NCBI GenBank assembly: GCA_005882115.1
Contig: VBEG01000033.1
Coordinates: 1 to 64,000, forward strand
Reading direction: 5' to 3'
From: Chloroflexota bacterium
Lineage (GTDB): Bacteria; Chloroflexota; Dormibacteria; Dormibacterales; Dormibacteraceae
DNA: 64,000 nt
Notes under the pieces: generated by a model
Told to the model about the DNA's origin: nothing
Databases searched by the model: none
Seen by the model: the letters and a program-made list of their open reading frames with translations, nothing else
Program-made: the position numbers and the translations under genes
Part shown: positions 20,688-29,304 of the stretch, one piece after another
Layout: each line of letters begins with the position of its first letter
How positions within the stretch are numbered: position 1 is the first letter of the stretch

Positions 20688-22136
20688 CTAGGCTCGGGTG
20701 ACGGCCCGCAGCTTGCGCGAAGGCCTGAGCCTCATAGGCAACGTGAAATAGAAGTTGGATCCGCGCGCGGTCGCGCTATCGAACCAGATGCGCCCCCCAT
20801 GCATCTCGACGATCTGGCGCGCGATCGGCAAACCGAGACCGGTGCCACCGTTGCTGCCATGAGTGCCGTTGCGAGCGTCGCCGGGGTTGGGGTAGGACTC
20901 GAGGAGGCCGCTGGCAGAGCCGGCGGGCATGCCGGGGCCGTGGTCCTTGACCGTCACCATGATGTGATCGCCAGTGCTCTCGCTCGTCACCGCGATGTCT
21001 GTGCCCGGCGGCGAGTACTTGAACGCGTTGTCGAGGAGGATCGTCAGGACCTGGGACAGCTTGTCCGGATCGCCCGAGACGGTAGGTAGCGCCGGGTCGA
21101 GGCTGACATCGATGTTGTGTCGCGGGTTTTGGTCGCGGGCTCCATCGACCACGCCGGAGATGAGCTGGTTGACGTCCACCTGACCGATCTTGAGGACGGC
21201 TCGACCGCCTTCCATGCGATCCAGCTCGAGCATATCGTCGAACGCGTGGTCGAGCCGTTCGGCATCCCGATAGATGTCGCTGGCGAACGCCCTCACCTTG
21301 GGTAGGTCGAGGTCCTCCGAATCGCGGATGAGCTCGCTGAAACCTTGAATGCCGACGAGCGCGGTGCGGAACTGGTGGCTGATCCGGGTGAGAAATTCGC
21401 CTTTCATCTTGTTGAGTCGTTCGACGACAGCGAGGTTGGCGAGCGCTGTCGTCTCCGCCTCCCTGATCAGTCGACGGCGCCACCGATCCGCCAGCAAGAC
21501 GACCGGGAACATGGACGCGTAAAAGAGGGTCAGTCCCGCGGCCAGAATGATGTACAGCTGCCGCGCCTCGCTGTCGATGGCCGCCTGAACCGGGGCGTAG
21601 GGCAGGTAGAGCTCGAACGCCCCGCTGGGCGAAGAGTTGCCATCGAATACCAACGGTACGTAGATCTCGATCAGTGGGCCCTGCAGATCGTCGCCGGAGT
21701 TCTCCGGCGCGTGACCATCCGTGACCCCAGCATGTGGGTGGCCGGCGAACGCGCCGGCGAGGTCGTCCTCGATCTCGAACGTTCGCCCGATGATCGAGTG
21801 GTTGTCCGAGTACACGACTGTGCCGCTGCGGTTCCAAACCTTGATCCGCCGTACGTCCTGGTGCACCGCCGCGCCTTGCAGTTTGTCATCGACGTCCGCA
21901 ATCTGCACCGCGGTCAGCCCCTCGCTCAGCTCCCGGGGATTGAGAAGCGGCCGAACCGCCACCTGAGTGATCAGGGTGGCGCTGCTCTGGGCTGTATCCA
22001 GGTAGCGCTGCTGGAGGTCGACGTTCAGCTCGTGGCCGAGGATGGCGCCGAGCGCAACGACTGGCACCAAGGCCAGCAAACCGAAGCGCGCCAGCGCTCC
22101 CAGCGAGTTAGGTCCGAGGTGTTTCGTGGCGGGCAT
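20688..22136 (-). CDS. Membrane sensor histidine kinase
   Basis: A 482-residue kinase. TM1 is near residues 13-32 and an extracytoplasmic sensor of ~170 residues contains RIKVWNRSGTVVYSDN, a Cache-like signature. TM2 (LYIILAAGLTLFYASMFPVVLL) is followed by HisKA with His254 in RISHQFRTALVGIQGFSEL. The H box reads HQFR instead of the usual HELR. HATPase has the N box LLDNAFKYSPPG, DHGPGMP and GTGLGLPIARQIV. No response regulator is adjacent. It lies just upstream of the small membrane gene and treY-treZ-glgX on the same strand. ATG 22136 has a GGGGTG-like site, and an ATG ten codons upstream is the alternative. Confidence 0.86.
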   Translation of the reverse strand: MPATKHLGPNSLGALARFGLLALVPVVALGAILGHELNVDLQQRYLDTAQSSATLITQVAVRPLLNPRELSEGLTAVQIADVDDKLQGAAVHQDVRRIKVWNRSGTVVYSDNHSIIGRTFEIEDDLAGAFAGHPHAGVTDGHAPENSGDDLQGPLIEIYVPLVFDGNSSPSGAFELYLPYAPVQAAIDSEARQLYIILAAGLTLFYASMFPVVLLADRWRRRLIREAETTALANLAVVERLNKMKGEFLTRISHQFRTALVGIQGFSELIRDSEDLDLPKVRAFASDIYRDAERLDHAFDDMLELDRMEGGRAVLKIGQVDVNQLISGVVDGARDQNPRHNIDVSLDPALPTVSGDPDKLSQVLTILLDNAFKYSPPGTDIAVTSESTGDHIMVTVKDHGPGMPAGSASGLLESYPNPGDARNGTHGSNGGTGLGLPIARQIVEMHGGRIWFDSATARGSNFYFTLPMRLRPSRKLRAVTRA

Positions 22137-22217
22137 TGTGGCACCCCGCGAGGTGCGTTCAGCCATTGTTAAGCAATGGCTTGGCCGCCTCGCCGGCGGG
22201 GGGCCTAAGCTGGAGTG

Positions 22218-22448
22218 ATGAGCAGGGGCTTCCGGGATGCAGACGCGACCCAGGCGCTGAGCGAGCAGGCGGTCGCGGAAGCGATCGACAAGATCGTCCA
22301 TCGCGAGGATTCAGCCGTCCAGGCGGCTGGGGACGGGCTATGCGTCGACTGTGGACGCAAGATCGGGTCGGAGCGACTGGCGGCCGTGCCGAACGCGGTT
22401 CGCTGCATCCGATGCCAGGGCGCCTGGGAGCAGGCGAACCGCTACTGA
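22218..22448 (+). CDS. DksA/TraR-type C4 zinc-finger protein
   Basis: A 76-residue protein with a helical N-terminal half (RDADATQALSEQAVAEAIDK) and a C-terminal four-cysteine zinc finger, CVDCGRKIGSERL then RCIRCQGAW. This is the short TraR-like arrangement: a helical rod entering the RNA polymerase secondary channel, with the zinc finger at the base. The two acidic residues at the DksA coiled-coil tip are not recognisable, so polymerase regulation is only suggested. ATG 22218 follows a GTG one codon earlier. It is divergent from the sensor kinase. Confidence 0.75.
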   Translation: MSRGFRDADATQALSEQAVAEAIDKIVHREDSAVQAAGDGLCVDCGRKIGSERLAAVPNAVRCIRCQGAWEQANRY

Positions 22449-22619
22449 ACGCCAAGCCGGCGCGCGCTGATCAGGCCGGCGTCGCGCCAGGCCAGATGTA
22501 AATCAATGTGAGGGGATCTATCTTCTTGAGTCTCAATACTCAGTCTGCGACGGGCGTTTTTCGCTTCATGGGCGAAGTGATCAACCAACCCACAAAACCA
22601 GATCGGCCTGGGACGGACG

Positions 22620-24725
22620 TTGGAGATCGAGCGGGCTCGTAATCCGGTTCCCGATCCCGAGCACGCCGGACAGGCGGCGGGCACTGCAAGCAAGAGGCGA
22701 CGAAGAAGGCGGCGTCGACGACTGGACGTTCGAATCGCCCTCTTGCTTGTCCTCGCTGTGCCCGCTCTCCTGATGGGGCCGTGGTACGTCGCGTACGCGT
22801 CGTCGCTGCCGGATGTGTCGCAGCTCTCGAACGACGTGCCGGGCGACACCGTCGTCTACGCGGCCGATAAGACCACCGTGCTCGCCGACCTGCACCCTGC
22901 GGGATACCAGCACTACTACGAACCGCTCAGTGCGATGGGCACGGCTTTGCCAGACGCGATCGTCGCGATCGAAGATCGCAACTTCTACTCCGAGCCGGGC
23001 ATCGATCCGGCGGGGATCGCGCGAGCCGCCTTCGTGGACGTCAAAGCTCACGACACTGTCCAGGGCGCATCGACGATCACACAGCAGCTGGTCAAGGTGC
23101 GTCTCCTCGGGGGTGAGCCGACCATCCAGCGAAAGATGAGCGAGGCGTTGCTGGCGTTCTCAGTCGAGCGGCGGTACTCGAAGACGGGAATCCTGGAGAT
23201 GTATCTCAACAGCGTGTCGTTTGGCAACAGTGCCGTCGGCACCGCCGCAGCTTCGCAAATCTACTTCCACAAGAAGACCAGCGATGTGGACCTCGCGCAA
23301 GCCTCGATGCTGGCGGGCCTCGTTCGCGGGCCAACCCTCTACAGCCCGTTTGCCGACTGGAAGGCGGCGAGGACGCGACAGCATGAGGTCCTGGCGGCGA
23401 TGGTCGATGTCGGCAAGATCACGCAGGCCCAGGCCGACAAGGCATTCGCGGAGGACATCAGCCCTCCGTCGCACATGTTCAAACCCTCCAACAACGTGCT
23501 CGCGCCTGGATTCGTGAGCTACGTGACGCAGCAGCTGGTGCAGAAGTACGGCAACGGGGCAACGTACGGCGGCGCGCTGCGCGTCTACACGACGCTGAAC
23601 ATGAAGCTGCAGCACATCGGTCAGGACGCGATCACGGGCACGCAGGCGAAGCTCGCGTGGCGCAACGTGCAGCAGGGAGCGCTGGTTGCCCTCGACCCGA
23701 CCTCGGGAGCGATCATCGCGATGGTCTCCTCGGCCAACCCGAAGGCCAATGGCGGCCAGTACAACCTGGCAGTGTGGCCTCCGCGCAACCCGGGCTCGTC
23801 GATGAAGATCTTCACGTATACCGCCGCGATCGAGAGCGGGCGCTTCACGATGACGACCCCGATCACCGATTCACCGGTTCGGATCACCGACCCCGGCTCG
23901 CAGACCGTGTACTCGCCGCAGAACTACGACGGCCTGTACCACGGGACCTGCCAGCTCCAGGTGTGTCTGGGCAGCTCGCTGAACATCCCGGCGGTCAAGG
24001 TCGAGCTGGGCGTCGGAGTGCCTGACGTCGTTCAGATGGCCCGAATCATGGGGGCCCCTCCATGGCAGCAGCAGGCGAACGGCTCCTTCACCAACAACAA
24101 CGACCTGAATAGCTTCGGCCCATCTTTGACCCTCGGCGGCTATGGCGAGACGCCGCTCCAGATGGCGACCGGCGCTTCAGTGCTTGCGGCGCAGGGTGTG
24201 CTCCATCAGCCGTTTGCGATCACGCACATCGAACAGGGGCAGAAAACGATCTACCAGCACGCCGACAGCGCGAAGAAGGTGCTCGACCCGAAGGTCGCCT
24301 ACATCATGAGCACGATGATGTCGAAGGACTCGAACCGCTACCTGATCTTCGGCGCGAACTCGCTGCTCACGATGCCCGGCTACAAGGTCGCGGTCAAGAC
24401 CGGCACCTCGGACAGCTTCGCCGACGCGTGGACGGTCGGGTTCACGCCGCAGATCGCGGTCGCCGTCTGGATGGGCAACCCCGACTGGCGCGTCAAGATG
24501 ACGGAAGGCTCGGACAGCTACTACGTCGCAGTCCCAGCATGGCACTCGTTCCTGTCCGAGGCCCTGCCACTGCTTGGCCACGAAACCTGGTACTCGCCTC
24601 CCGCAGGCCTGGTTTTCGCGTGGGACAACTACTACCTACCGGGCACGGCGCCGTCCACGCCGCCGGAGGCGCAGAGCTCTCCCGCGCCAAGCAGCGGCGG
24701 ACACCACAGAAAGAAGAAGCACTAG
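22620..24725 (+). CDS. Class A penicillin-binding protein (PBP1A type)
   Basis: A 701-residue bifunctional peptidoglycan synthase. A cytosolic tail with an uninterrupted run of nine basic residues precedes one TM helix (about 40-60). The GT51 domain has Glu118 in IEDRNFYSEPGID and GASTITQQLVK. The transpeptidase has Ser393 in PGSSMKIF (SxxK), SLN in GSSLNIPAVK and KTGTSDSFADAW. A Pro/Ser tail ends in HHRKKKH. The best in-frame start is TTG 22620; no ATG or GTG suits. All catalytic motifs are intact. It is monocistronic, or leads the next gene 31 bases downstream. Confidence 0.92.
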   Translation: MEIERARNPVPDPEHAGQAAGTASKRRRRRRRRRLDVRIALLLVLAVPALLMGPWYVAYASSLPDVSQLSNDVPGDTVVYAADKTTVLADLHPAGYQHYYEPLSAMGTALPDAIVAIEDRNFYSEPGIDPAGIARAAFVDVKAHDTVQGASTITQQLVKVRLLGGEPTIQRKMSEALLAFSVERRYSKTGILEMYLNSVSFGNSAVGTAAASQIYFHKKTSDVDLAQASMLAGLVRGPTLYSPFADWKAARTRQHEVLAAMVDVGKITQAQADKAFAEDISPPSHMFKPSNNVLAPGFVSYVTQQLVQKYGNGATYGGALRVYTTLNMKLQHIGQDAITGTQAKLAWRNVQQGALVALDPTSGAIIAMVSSANPKANGGQYNLAVWPPRNPGSSMKIFTYTAAIESGRFTMTTPITDSPVRITDPGSQTVYSPQNYDGLYHGTCQLQVCLGSSLNIPAVKVELGVGVPDVVQMARIMGAPPWQQQANGSFTNNNDLNSFGPSLTLGGYGETPLQMATGASVLAAQGVLHQPFAITHIEQGQKTIYQHADSAKKVLDPKVAYIMSTMMSKDSNRYLIFGANSLLTMPGYKVAVKTGTSDSFADAWTVGFTPQIAVAVWMGNPDWRVKMTEGSDSYYVAVPAWHSFLSEALPLLGHETWYSPPAGLVFAWDNYYLPGTAPSTPPEAQSSPAPSSGGHHRKKKH

Positions 24726-24756
24726 AAGGGTCCGGCCGAGCGACACTGGCAGCGTC

Positions 24757-26223
24757 ATGGCGCGTGCCACAGCTCCCCGGCGCAAGGGCCTGGTCGTCAT
24801 CCACGTCGACGGCCTCAGCCACGCGCAGCTAAGCACCGCAGTCGCCCGGGGCCACATGCCGTTTGTTGCGCGACTGTTGCAAACGGAAGGCTACGCAGCG
24901 CTTCCATACCGATGCGGTGTGCCCTCGACGACGCCATTTGCGCAGGCCGGAATCCTGTTCGGCGATAACAGCGAAATCCCTTCCTATCGTTGGTGGGATA
25001 AGAAGGCAAATCTTCTGGTGGTGTTCGGATCAGGCTCGACGTTCGCTCAGGTCGCGCACCGCTACTTCACCGGCCGTGTGCCGCTGACGCAAGGTGGGGC
25101 TTGCATCGCAGCCCTCTACCGGGCGGGGGCCACCGACCGGTTCGGTCCGGCATACGAAGAACGCCACACGCCGGATCAGCGTGACGCGGGAGGCCGCACC
25201 ATCGCGGCCTTCCTGCTGAACCCCGTCGCATTGTATTTCTGGATTCGGCATAGCGGGCTTGCCCTGTTCAGGATCGCGTCCGAATATGCCCGGGCTCGGC
25301 TGGCGCGTCGCCGCACCGCCGATGTCTATGTGATCGCGGACATCTACCACGAGGTGGTGGTCCACCACCTCACCCGTTTTGCCCTCCTCCAGGCGATGGA
25401 CGAAGGCCTGCAGACGATCTACGCCTGCTTCTACACCTATGACGAAGCGGCGCACGCCTTCGGTCCTGCCGATCCGAACACACTGAGTGTTCTGCGCCAT
25501 ATCGACAGCACGATCCGGCTCGCCTCAGAGCGCCGTCTGACCAATCGTGGAGGTGTTGACTACGAGATCGCCGTGCTCTCTGACCACGGACAGGTGGAAA
25601 CGACTCCATTCAGCGCCAAGCACGGGCGGAGCCTCGGGAGCTATCTATCGGAGTGGCTGCCCGACCACGTCATCACGGAGCATCGAGGCCAGGTGTTCGC
25701 GGGAAACGGGCAGGCAAGGGGCCGCGTCGAGGTCACGTACTCGGGCGGCCTGGCGCACATTTACTTCGCCGATTTGCCCGGCAGGCTCGATGCCGGCGCC
25801 GTCGAGTCGAGATATCCGGGTCTGATCTCGCGCGTGGCGCGCCTTGATGGAATCGGCCTCGTGATGTTGAAGGATGCTGGGGACGGGATGCTCGCGACCG
25901 TAGACGGCCGGCGCTCGCTCCATCTGCCTCTGGTCGACGACACGAGATCGCTCCTCGAGCGGTTCGACTCGCCCGACATACTTGCCAAGCAGCTGACACG
26001 CCTGAACACCTTTGACACGGCGGGCGACCTGGTCGTGTTCGGCACCTATGACGGCCACAAGCAGGTCAATTTCGAAGACCAGGTTGGGGGGCATGGGTCG
26101 ATCGGAGGCGATCAGCTCCGTCCATTTCTGCTGGCCAAAAAGACCTGGAACTTCGAGATGTCGGCAGTCACCAACTCGTCAGACCTTTACCCGATGCTGG
26201 TCGCCCTGCGCGACCGCGCTTAG
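24757..26223 (+). CDS. Alkaline-phosphatase-fold phosphodiesterase-like protein
   Basis: A 488-residue protein with the start of the type I phosphodiesterase/alkaline phosphatase fold, GLVVIHVDGLSHAQL, whose Asp is the first metal ligand. The nucleophile region is GVPSTTPFAQAGILFGDN. Later metal-ligand motifs are CFYTYDEAAHAFGP and IAVLSDHGQVETTPF. The C-terminus has GGHGSIGGDQLRPFLLA. A hydrophobic patch near residue 155 (FLLNPVALYFWI) may touch the membrane. Proteins of this class cut phosphodiesters or transfer phospho-groups on lipids or glycans, and the substrate is unknown. ATG 24757 fits the fold start. It overlaps the convergent MFS gene by 4 bases. Confidence 0.78.
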   Translation: MARATAPRRKGLVVIHVDGLSHAQLSTAVARGHMPFVARLLQTEGYAALPYRCGVPSTTPFAQAGILFGDNSEIPSYRWWDKKANLLVVFGSGSTFAQVAHRYFTGRVPLTQGGACIAALYRAGATDRFGPAYEERHTPDQRDAGGRTIAAFLLNPVALYFWIRHSGLALFRIASEYARARLARRRTADVYVIADIYHEVVVHHLTRFALLQAMDEGLQTIYACFYTYDEAAHAFGPADPNTLSVLRHIDSTIRLASERRLTNRGGVDYEIAVLSDHGQVETTPFSAKHGRSLGSYLSEWLPDHVITEHRGQVFAGNGQARGRVEVTYSGGLAHIYFADLPGRLDAGAVESRYPGLISRVARLDGIGLVMLKDAGDGMLATVDGRRSLHLPLVDDTRSLLERFDSPDILAKQLTRLNTFDTAGDLVVFGTYDGHKQVNFEDQVGGHGSIGGDQLRPFLLAKKTWNFEMSAVTNSSDLYPMLVALRDRA

Positions 26224-27497
26224 CGGACCGACCGAATCCTCGAGACGAAGATGGTTCCCAGCAGGAAGAAGAGGATCACGCTGCCGAAGGCCACCCGATA
26301 GCCGGAGTTCACGGCCACGTGCTTGTTGAAGTGGTCGATCAACCCGCCCTCGAGGGCCGGGATGATGCTGTTGGGCAGCGTCTGCGCGACGTGGAACAAG
26401 CCCATGTCCTTGGCGGCCTTGGCGCGGTCGGGGATGGTGTCGCAGGCAAGCGCCCAGTCGACGGCGAGGTAGAGCCCATAGCCGATCCCGTACAGCGCAC
26501 CCAACCCGAGCACGATCCCCTGCTGCGTGGGATAGAAGGCGATGAAGTACAGGGCAACGGTGATTTGCATCACGCCCGCCGCGTAGACGAAGCGCTTGCG
26601 CCCGTAGCGGTCTGACGCCGAGCCTCCCCAGATACCGGGCACGATCATCGCGGCAAACGAGACCGCGAGCCAGATCGAAGTGAACTGGTCGGTGTTGGCA
26701 ACGTGGACGACGTCCTTGAAGAACGACGACAGGAAGAAGACAACCGCCGCCACTCCGGCCGTGACCATCATCCGGGTGAAGATCACCCACCCGAAATCGC
26801 CGGTCCAGAGCGGGCGCACGAACTCGATCGCCGACGCGAGCACCGGTGCGCGCGGTCGCCGCTCGATCGGCCGCCTGCCCTCGCCCCGCGACGCCCAGAG
26901 CACCGGGACCAGCGACAGGAGCAGCACCGCCGCCATGACGAGCAGGCTGAGCCGCACCTGGTGGATGGTCGAGAACAAGAAGGTGAGAACGAAACCGAGC
27001 AACGCGCCGCCCTGCTGCATCCCGGCGAGAAAGCCGCTGGCCTTCCCAAACTCGGCGTCCGGGACGATGTCGGGGATGATCGCGTAGTACGCGGCGGCGG
27101 CCCCGTTGAGGAACAGCTGCGCGATGACGTGGCCGATCACGAACTGCGTGTAGCTGTGAGCGGTCATCATCACCATGAGGCCTACGATGCCGAGGAGCAC
27201 GCCGGCGACCATGAACGGCCGCCGCCGGCCGAACCGCGTCGTGATCCGGTCCGACCAGGCGCCCACGATCGGCGGCACCGTGATCGCAAAGATGGCGCCG
27301 ATCCCAGTCGCGTAGCCGATGAACGTGTTGAAGTCGGTGGGATAGAACTCCCGGATTTCGCTGGGCAGGACGACCAGGGGGTAGGGCAGCCACGTGAACG
27401 AGAGGCCCAGATAGAGGCTGGCGAGCGCGGCGTGGCGGAGGTTGTTGAAGCGGATCACAGGTAAGAGCTCGCCGCCCACCGCCGTCGCTTCAGCCAT
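26220..27497 (-). CDS. MFS transporter
   Basis: A 425-residue integral membrane protein with about 12 TM helices in two halves. The loop 2-3 motif is AWSDRITTRFGRRRPFMVAG and the equivalent in the second half is SASDRYGRKRFVYAAG. An early PTDFNTFIGYATGIGAI and the overall arrangement resemble the glycoside/sucrose-like MFS group (SLC45/GPH-like). Substrate is unknown, possibly a disaccharide or its efflux. It stands alone, convergent with the phosphodiesterase-like gene (4-base overlap). Confidence 0.82.
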   Translation of the reverse strand: MAEATAVGGELLPVIRFNNLRHAALASLYLGLSFTWLPYPLVVLPSEIREFYPTDFNTFIGYATGIGAIFAITVPPIVGAWSDRITTRFGRRRPFMVAGVLLGIVGLMVMMTAHSYTQFVIGHVIAQLFLNGAAAAYYAIIPDIVPDAEFGKASGFLAGMQQGGALLGFVLTFLFSTIHQVRLSLLVMAAVLLLSLVPVLWASRGEGRRPIERRPRAPVLASAIEFVRPLWTGDFGWVIFTRMMVTAGVAAVVFFLSSFFKDVVHVANTDQFTSIWLAVSFAAMIVPGIWGGSASDRYGRKRFVYAAGVMQITVALYFIAFYPTQQGIVLGLGALYGIGYGLYLAVDWALACDTIPDRAKAAKDMGLFHVAQTLPNSIIPALEGGLIDHFNKHVAVNSGYRVAFGSVILFFLLGTIFVSRIRSVR

Positions 27498-27634
27498 CGC
27501 TAGCGAGCGTGATTGTCAACGAATTCGCCCCGGTGTGGCGAGCAGCCTTCACAGGCAGGGAGCCTGCGATGCTTCTATCTCGGCGCCCCGGACCCTCGCT
27601 ATCCGGTGCGCACCCTCCGGATATAGTGCCCGGC

Positions 27635-28219
27635 ATGCGCCGCCCTCTTGCGTTGCTGCTGACCTTCGGCGCCGGCGGCGCGCTCTTCGGCGCCGCCATA
27701 TCGCATATCCCCTCGCCCGAAGACCCGGCGCTCTTCTGGATCGGCAACTTCTCCGCGCCGTGGGCGGTGCTGCCGTTCCTGACGGGGCGCGCGCAGGGTT
27801 CGTGGTCATGGGCCGCGGCCGCCGGCCTTGCCGCGGATGTTGCCTGCGTCGCCGGCTTCTACGCGGGCTTCATCACAGCCGATGCGAGCCGTCTCGGGAT
27901 GCCAGCCTCGACGCCCACGGTCGAGCTGGCGATCACGGGCCTCGCCGACTGGTTGGGCTTCGTCGCTCCATGGGTCATACTCGCCACCGCGACTGGCCTC
28001 GGCTACGGCCTGCTCGGCTGGTGGTGGCGCTGGTCGCGCTCGCTGGTCGCGGGCGTGGCCGTCGTGGCGCCGTTCATCGTCGAGCCGCTCGCCTGGCGCC
28101 TCTATCGAGGATTCCTACCCGGACCGTTCTATGTGTGGCTCGTCGAGCTGGCCGTCGGGGCGGGTGCCCTCGTGTGGATGATCAGCCGGCTCCGGCTACC
28201 CGCCAGGCAGCGCTTGTAG
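27635..28219 (+). CDS. DUF6518-like membrane protein
   Basis: A 194-residue protein with about six hydrophobic helices. The first runs RRPLALLLTFGAGGALFGAA. Family-like features are FSAPWAVLPFLTGRAQGSW, a GLAADVACVAGFYAGF helix and a GLGYGLLGWWWRWS turn. DUF6518 has no known function. ATG 27635 opens directly into TM1. The 3' end overlaps the convergent GH3 gene by 24 bases. Confidence 0.68.
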   Translation: MRRPLALLLTFGAGGALFGAAISHIPSPEDPALFWIGNFSAPWAVLPFLTGRAQGSWSWAAAAGLAADVACVAGFYAGFITADASRLGMPASTPTVELAITGLADWLGFVAPWVILATATGLGYGLLGWWWRWSRSLVAGVAVVAPFIVEPLAWRLYRGFLPGPFYVWLVELAVGAGALVWMISRLRLPARQRL

Positions 28220-29266
28220 CGTCCTCACCGCATCGTCCAGCCTCGAGCGGGGCAGGCGTCCGGATGCAGCGGCGCTCTTGATCGCGTCGTAGGTCGCGTC
28301 GGCGACCGAGAGGTGGTGGGCGACCATGACCATGTCGCCGCCCGCGACCAGGAACTCGACCGCGGCTTCCGGAGTGGGGGTGCTGGCCGTGATCGCGCCC
28401 ATCTCCATATCGTCGGAGAGGATCGCGCCCTTGAACCCCAGCTCTGTGCGAAGCAGGTGAAAGGTCGCCGGAGAGAGGTCGGCGGACCGATGTGGATCCA
28501 GGGCTGGGTAGAAGAGATGCCCGAGCAGGACGAAGTCGGTGTGGTGGGCGATTGCGCTCTCGAAAGGCGGCAGCTCGCGCGCGCGCAGCGTGCCGAGGCT
28601 CTCGTCGATCCGGGGAAGTCGAGCCTCCGAGCTGACCGTGGTGTCGCCGTGGCCGGGAAAGTGTTTGGCCGCGGAGAGCATGCCCGCCGCATGGATCCCA
28701 TCCACCACCGCGCCGACGGACGACGCGACCTGCGCCGGCGAGGTGCCGTAGCAGCGTCCCCACATGATCGAGGCCGTGCCGGAGCAGACATCGGAGACCG
28801 GGCCGAGGTCGAGGTCAAAACCGAGGGCCTTGAGCGCGGTCGCCATCGCGGTCGTGTCCTGCTGCCCGACCGGCATGGGCTTACACGGAACAGAGCCGAT
28901 CGCGATGCAAACCCCACCGCCCTCCTGGTCTGTGGCGACCAACAATCGATGCCGCTCGATCGCGCGGAGCTGTTGGATGAGGGGGCTCAGATCGTAAGCC
29001 GATGCTCCGTTGTGGTTGAGGTTGACGATCAGCAGGCCGCCGTACTGGTGCCTCGTCCAGTCGGCGAGCACTGAATTTGTGAGTGGTCCAACAAACCCCA
29101 CCATCATCACCGCACCGATCTCTTCATCCAGCGTCAGCCCTCCCGGGCCAAGCTGCTGCGCCGGGGACGCGCTCGCTTGCGGCGAGGGGGAGACCTGGGC
29201 CACGGGCAGTCCGCCGCAGGCGGTCAATCCCACGAGCACGAGCAATGACGCGAGTCTGCTTTTCAT
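28196..29266 (-). CDS. Lipoprotein GH3 beta-N-acetylhexosaminidase
   Basis: A 356-residue GH3 enzyme anchored outside the cell: the signal peptide ends in a good lipobox, VGLTACGG, followed by a Ser/Pro/Ala linker. The GH3 hallmarks are ATDQEGGG, the His-Asp motif AKHFPGHGDT and the nucleophile region ILSDDMEMGAI. The KHFPGHGDT loop marks the NagZ-type N-acetylglucosaminidase subgroup. It would release GlcNAc from muropeptides or chitin outside the membrane. A second, cytoplasmic GH3 sits at 49990-51426. Overlaps DUF6518 by 24 bases. Confidence 0.88.
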   Translation of the reverse strand: MKSRLASLLVLVGLTACGGLPVAQVSPSPQASASPAQQLGPGGLTLDEEIGAVMMVGFVGPLTNSVLADWTRHQYGGLLIVNLNHNGASAYDLSPLIQQLRAIERHRLLVATDQEGGGVCIAIGSVPCKPMPVGQQDTTAMATALKALGFDLDLGPVSDVCSGTASIMWGRCYGTSPAQVASSVGAVVDGIHAAGMLSAAKHFPGHGDTTVSSEARLPRIDESLGTLRARELPPFESAIAHHTDFVLLGHLFYPALDPHRSADLSPATFHLLRTELGFKGAILSDDMEMGAITASTPTPEAAVEFLVAGGDMVMVAHHLSVADATYDAIKSAAASGRLPRSRLDDAVRTLQALPGG

Positions 29267-29304
29267 CGACCCAGCGAATAACGGGACCCGCGCGACGAAG
29301 GTTC

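Noticed and set aside
22527-22542. TGAGT-N6-ACTCA inverted repeat before the penicillin-binding protein gene
   Set aside because: Only 5-base arms and no second copy; too weak to call an operator.
26179-27393. 404-codon frame in another phase inside the MFS gene
   Set aside because: The MFS frame has proper TM helices and motifs; this one is Arg/Asp-rich.
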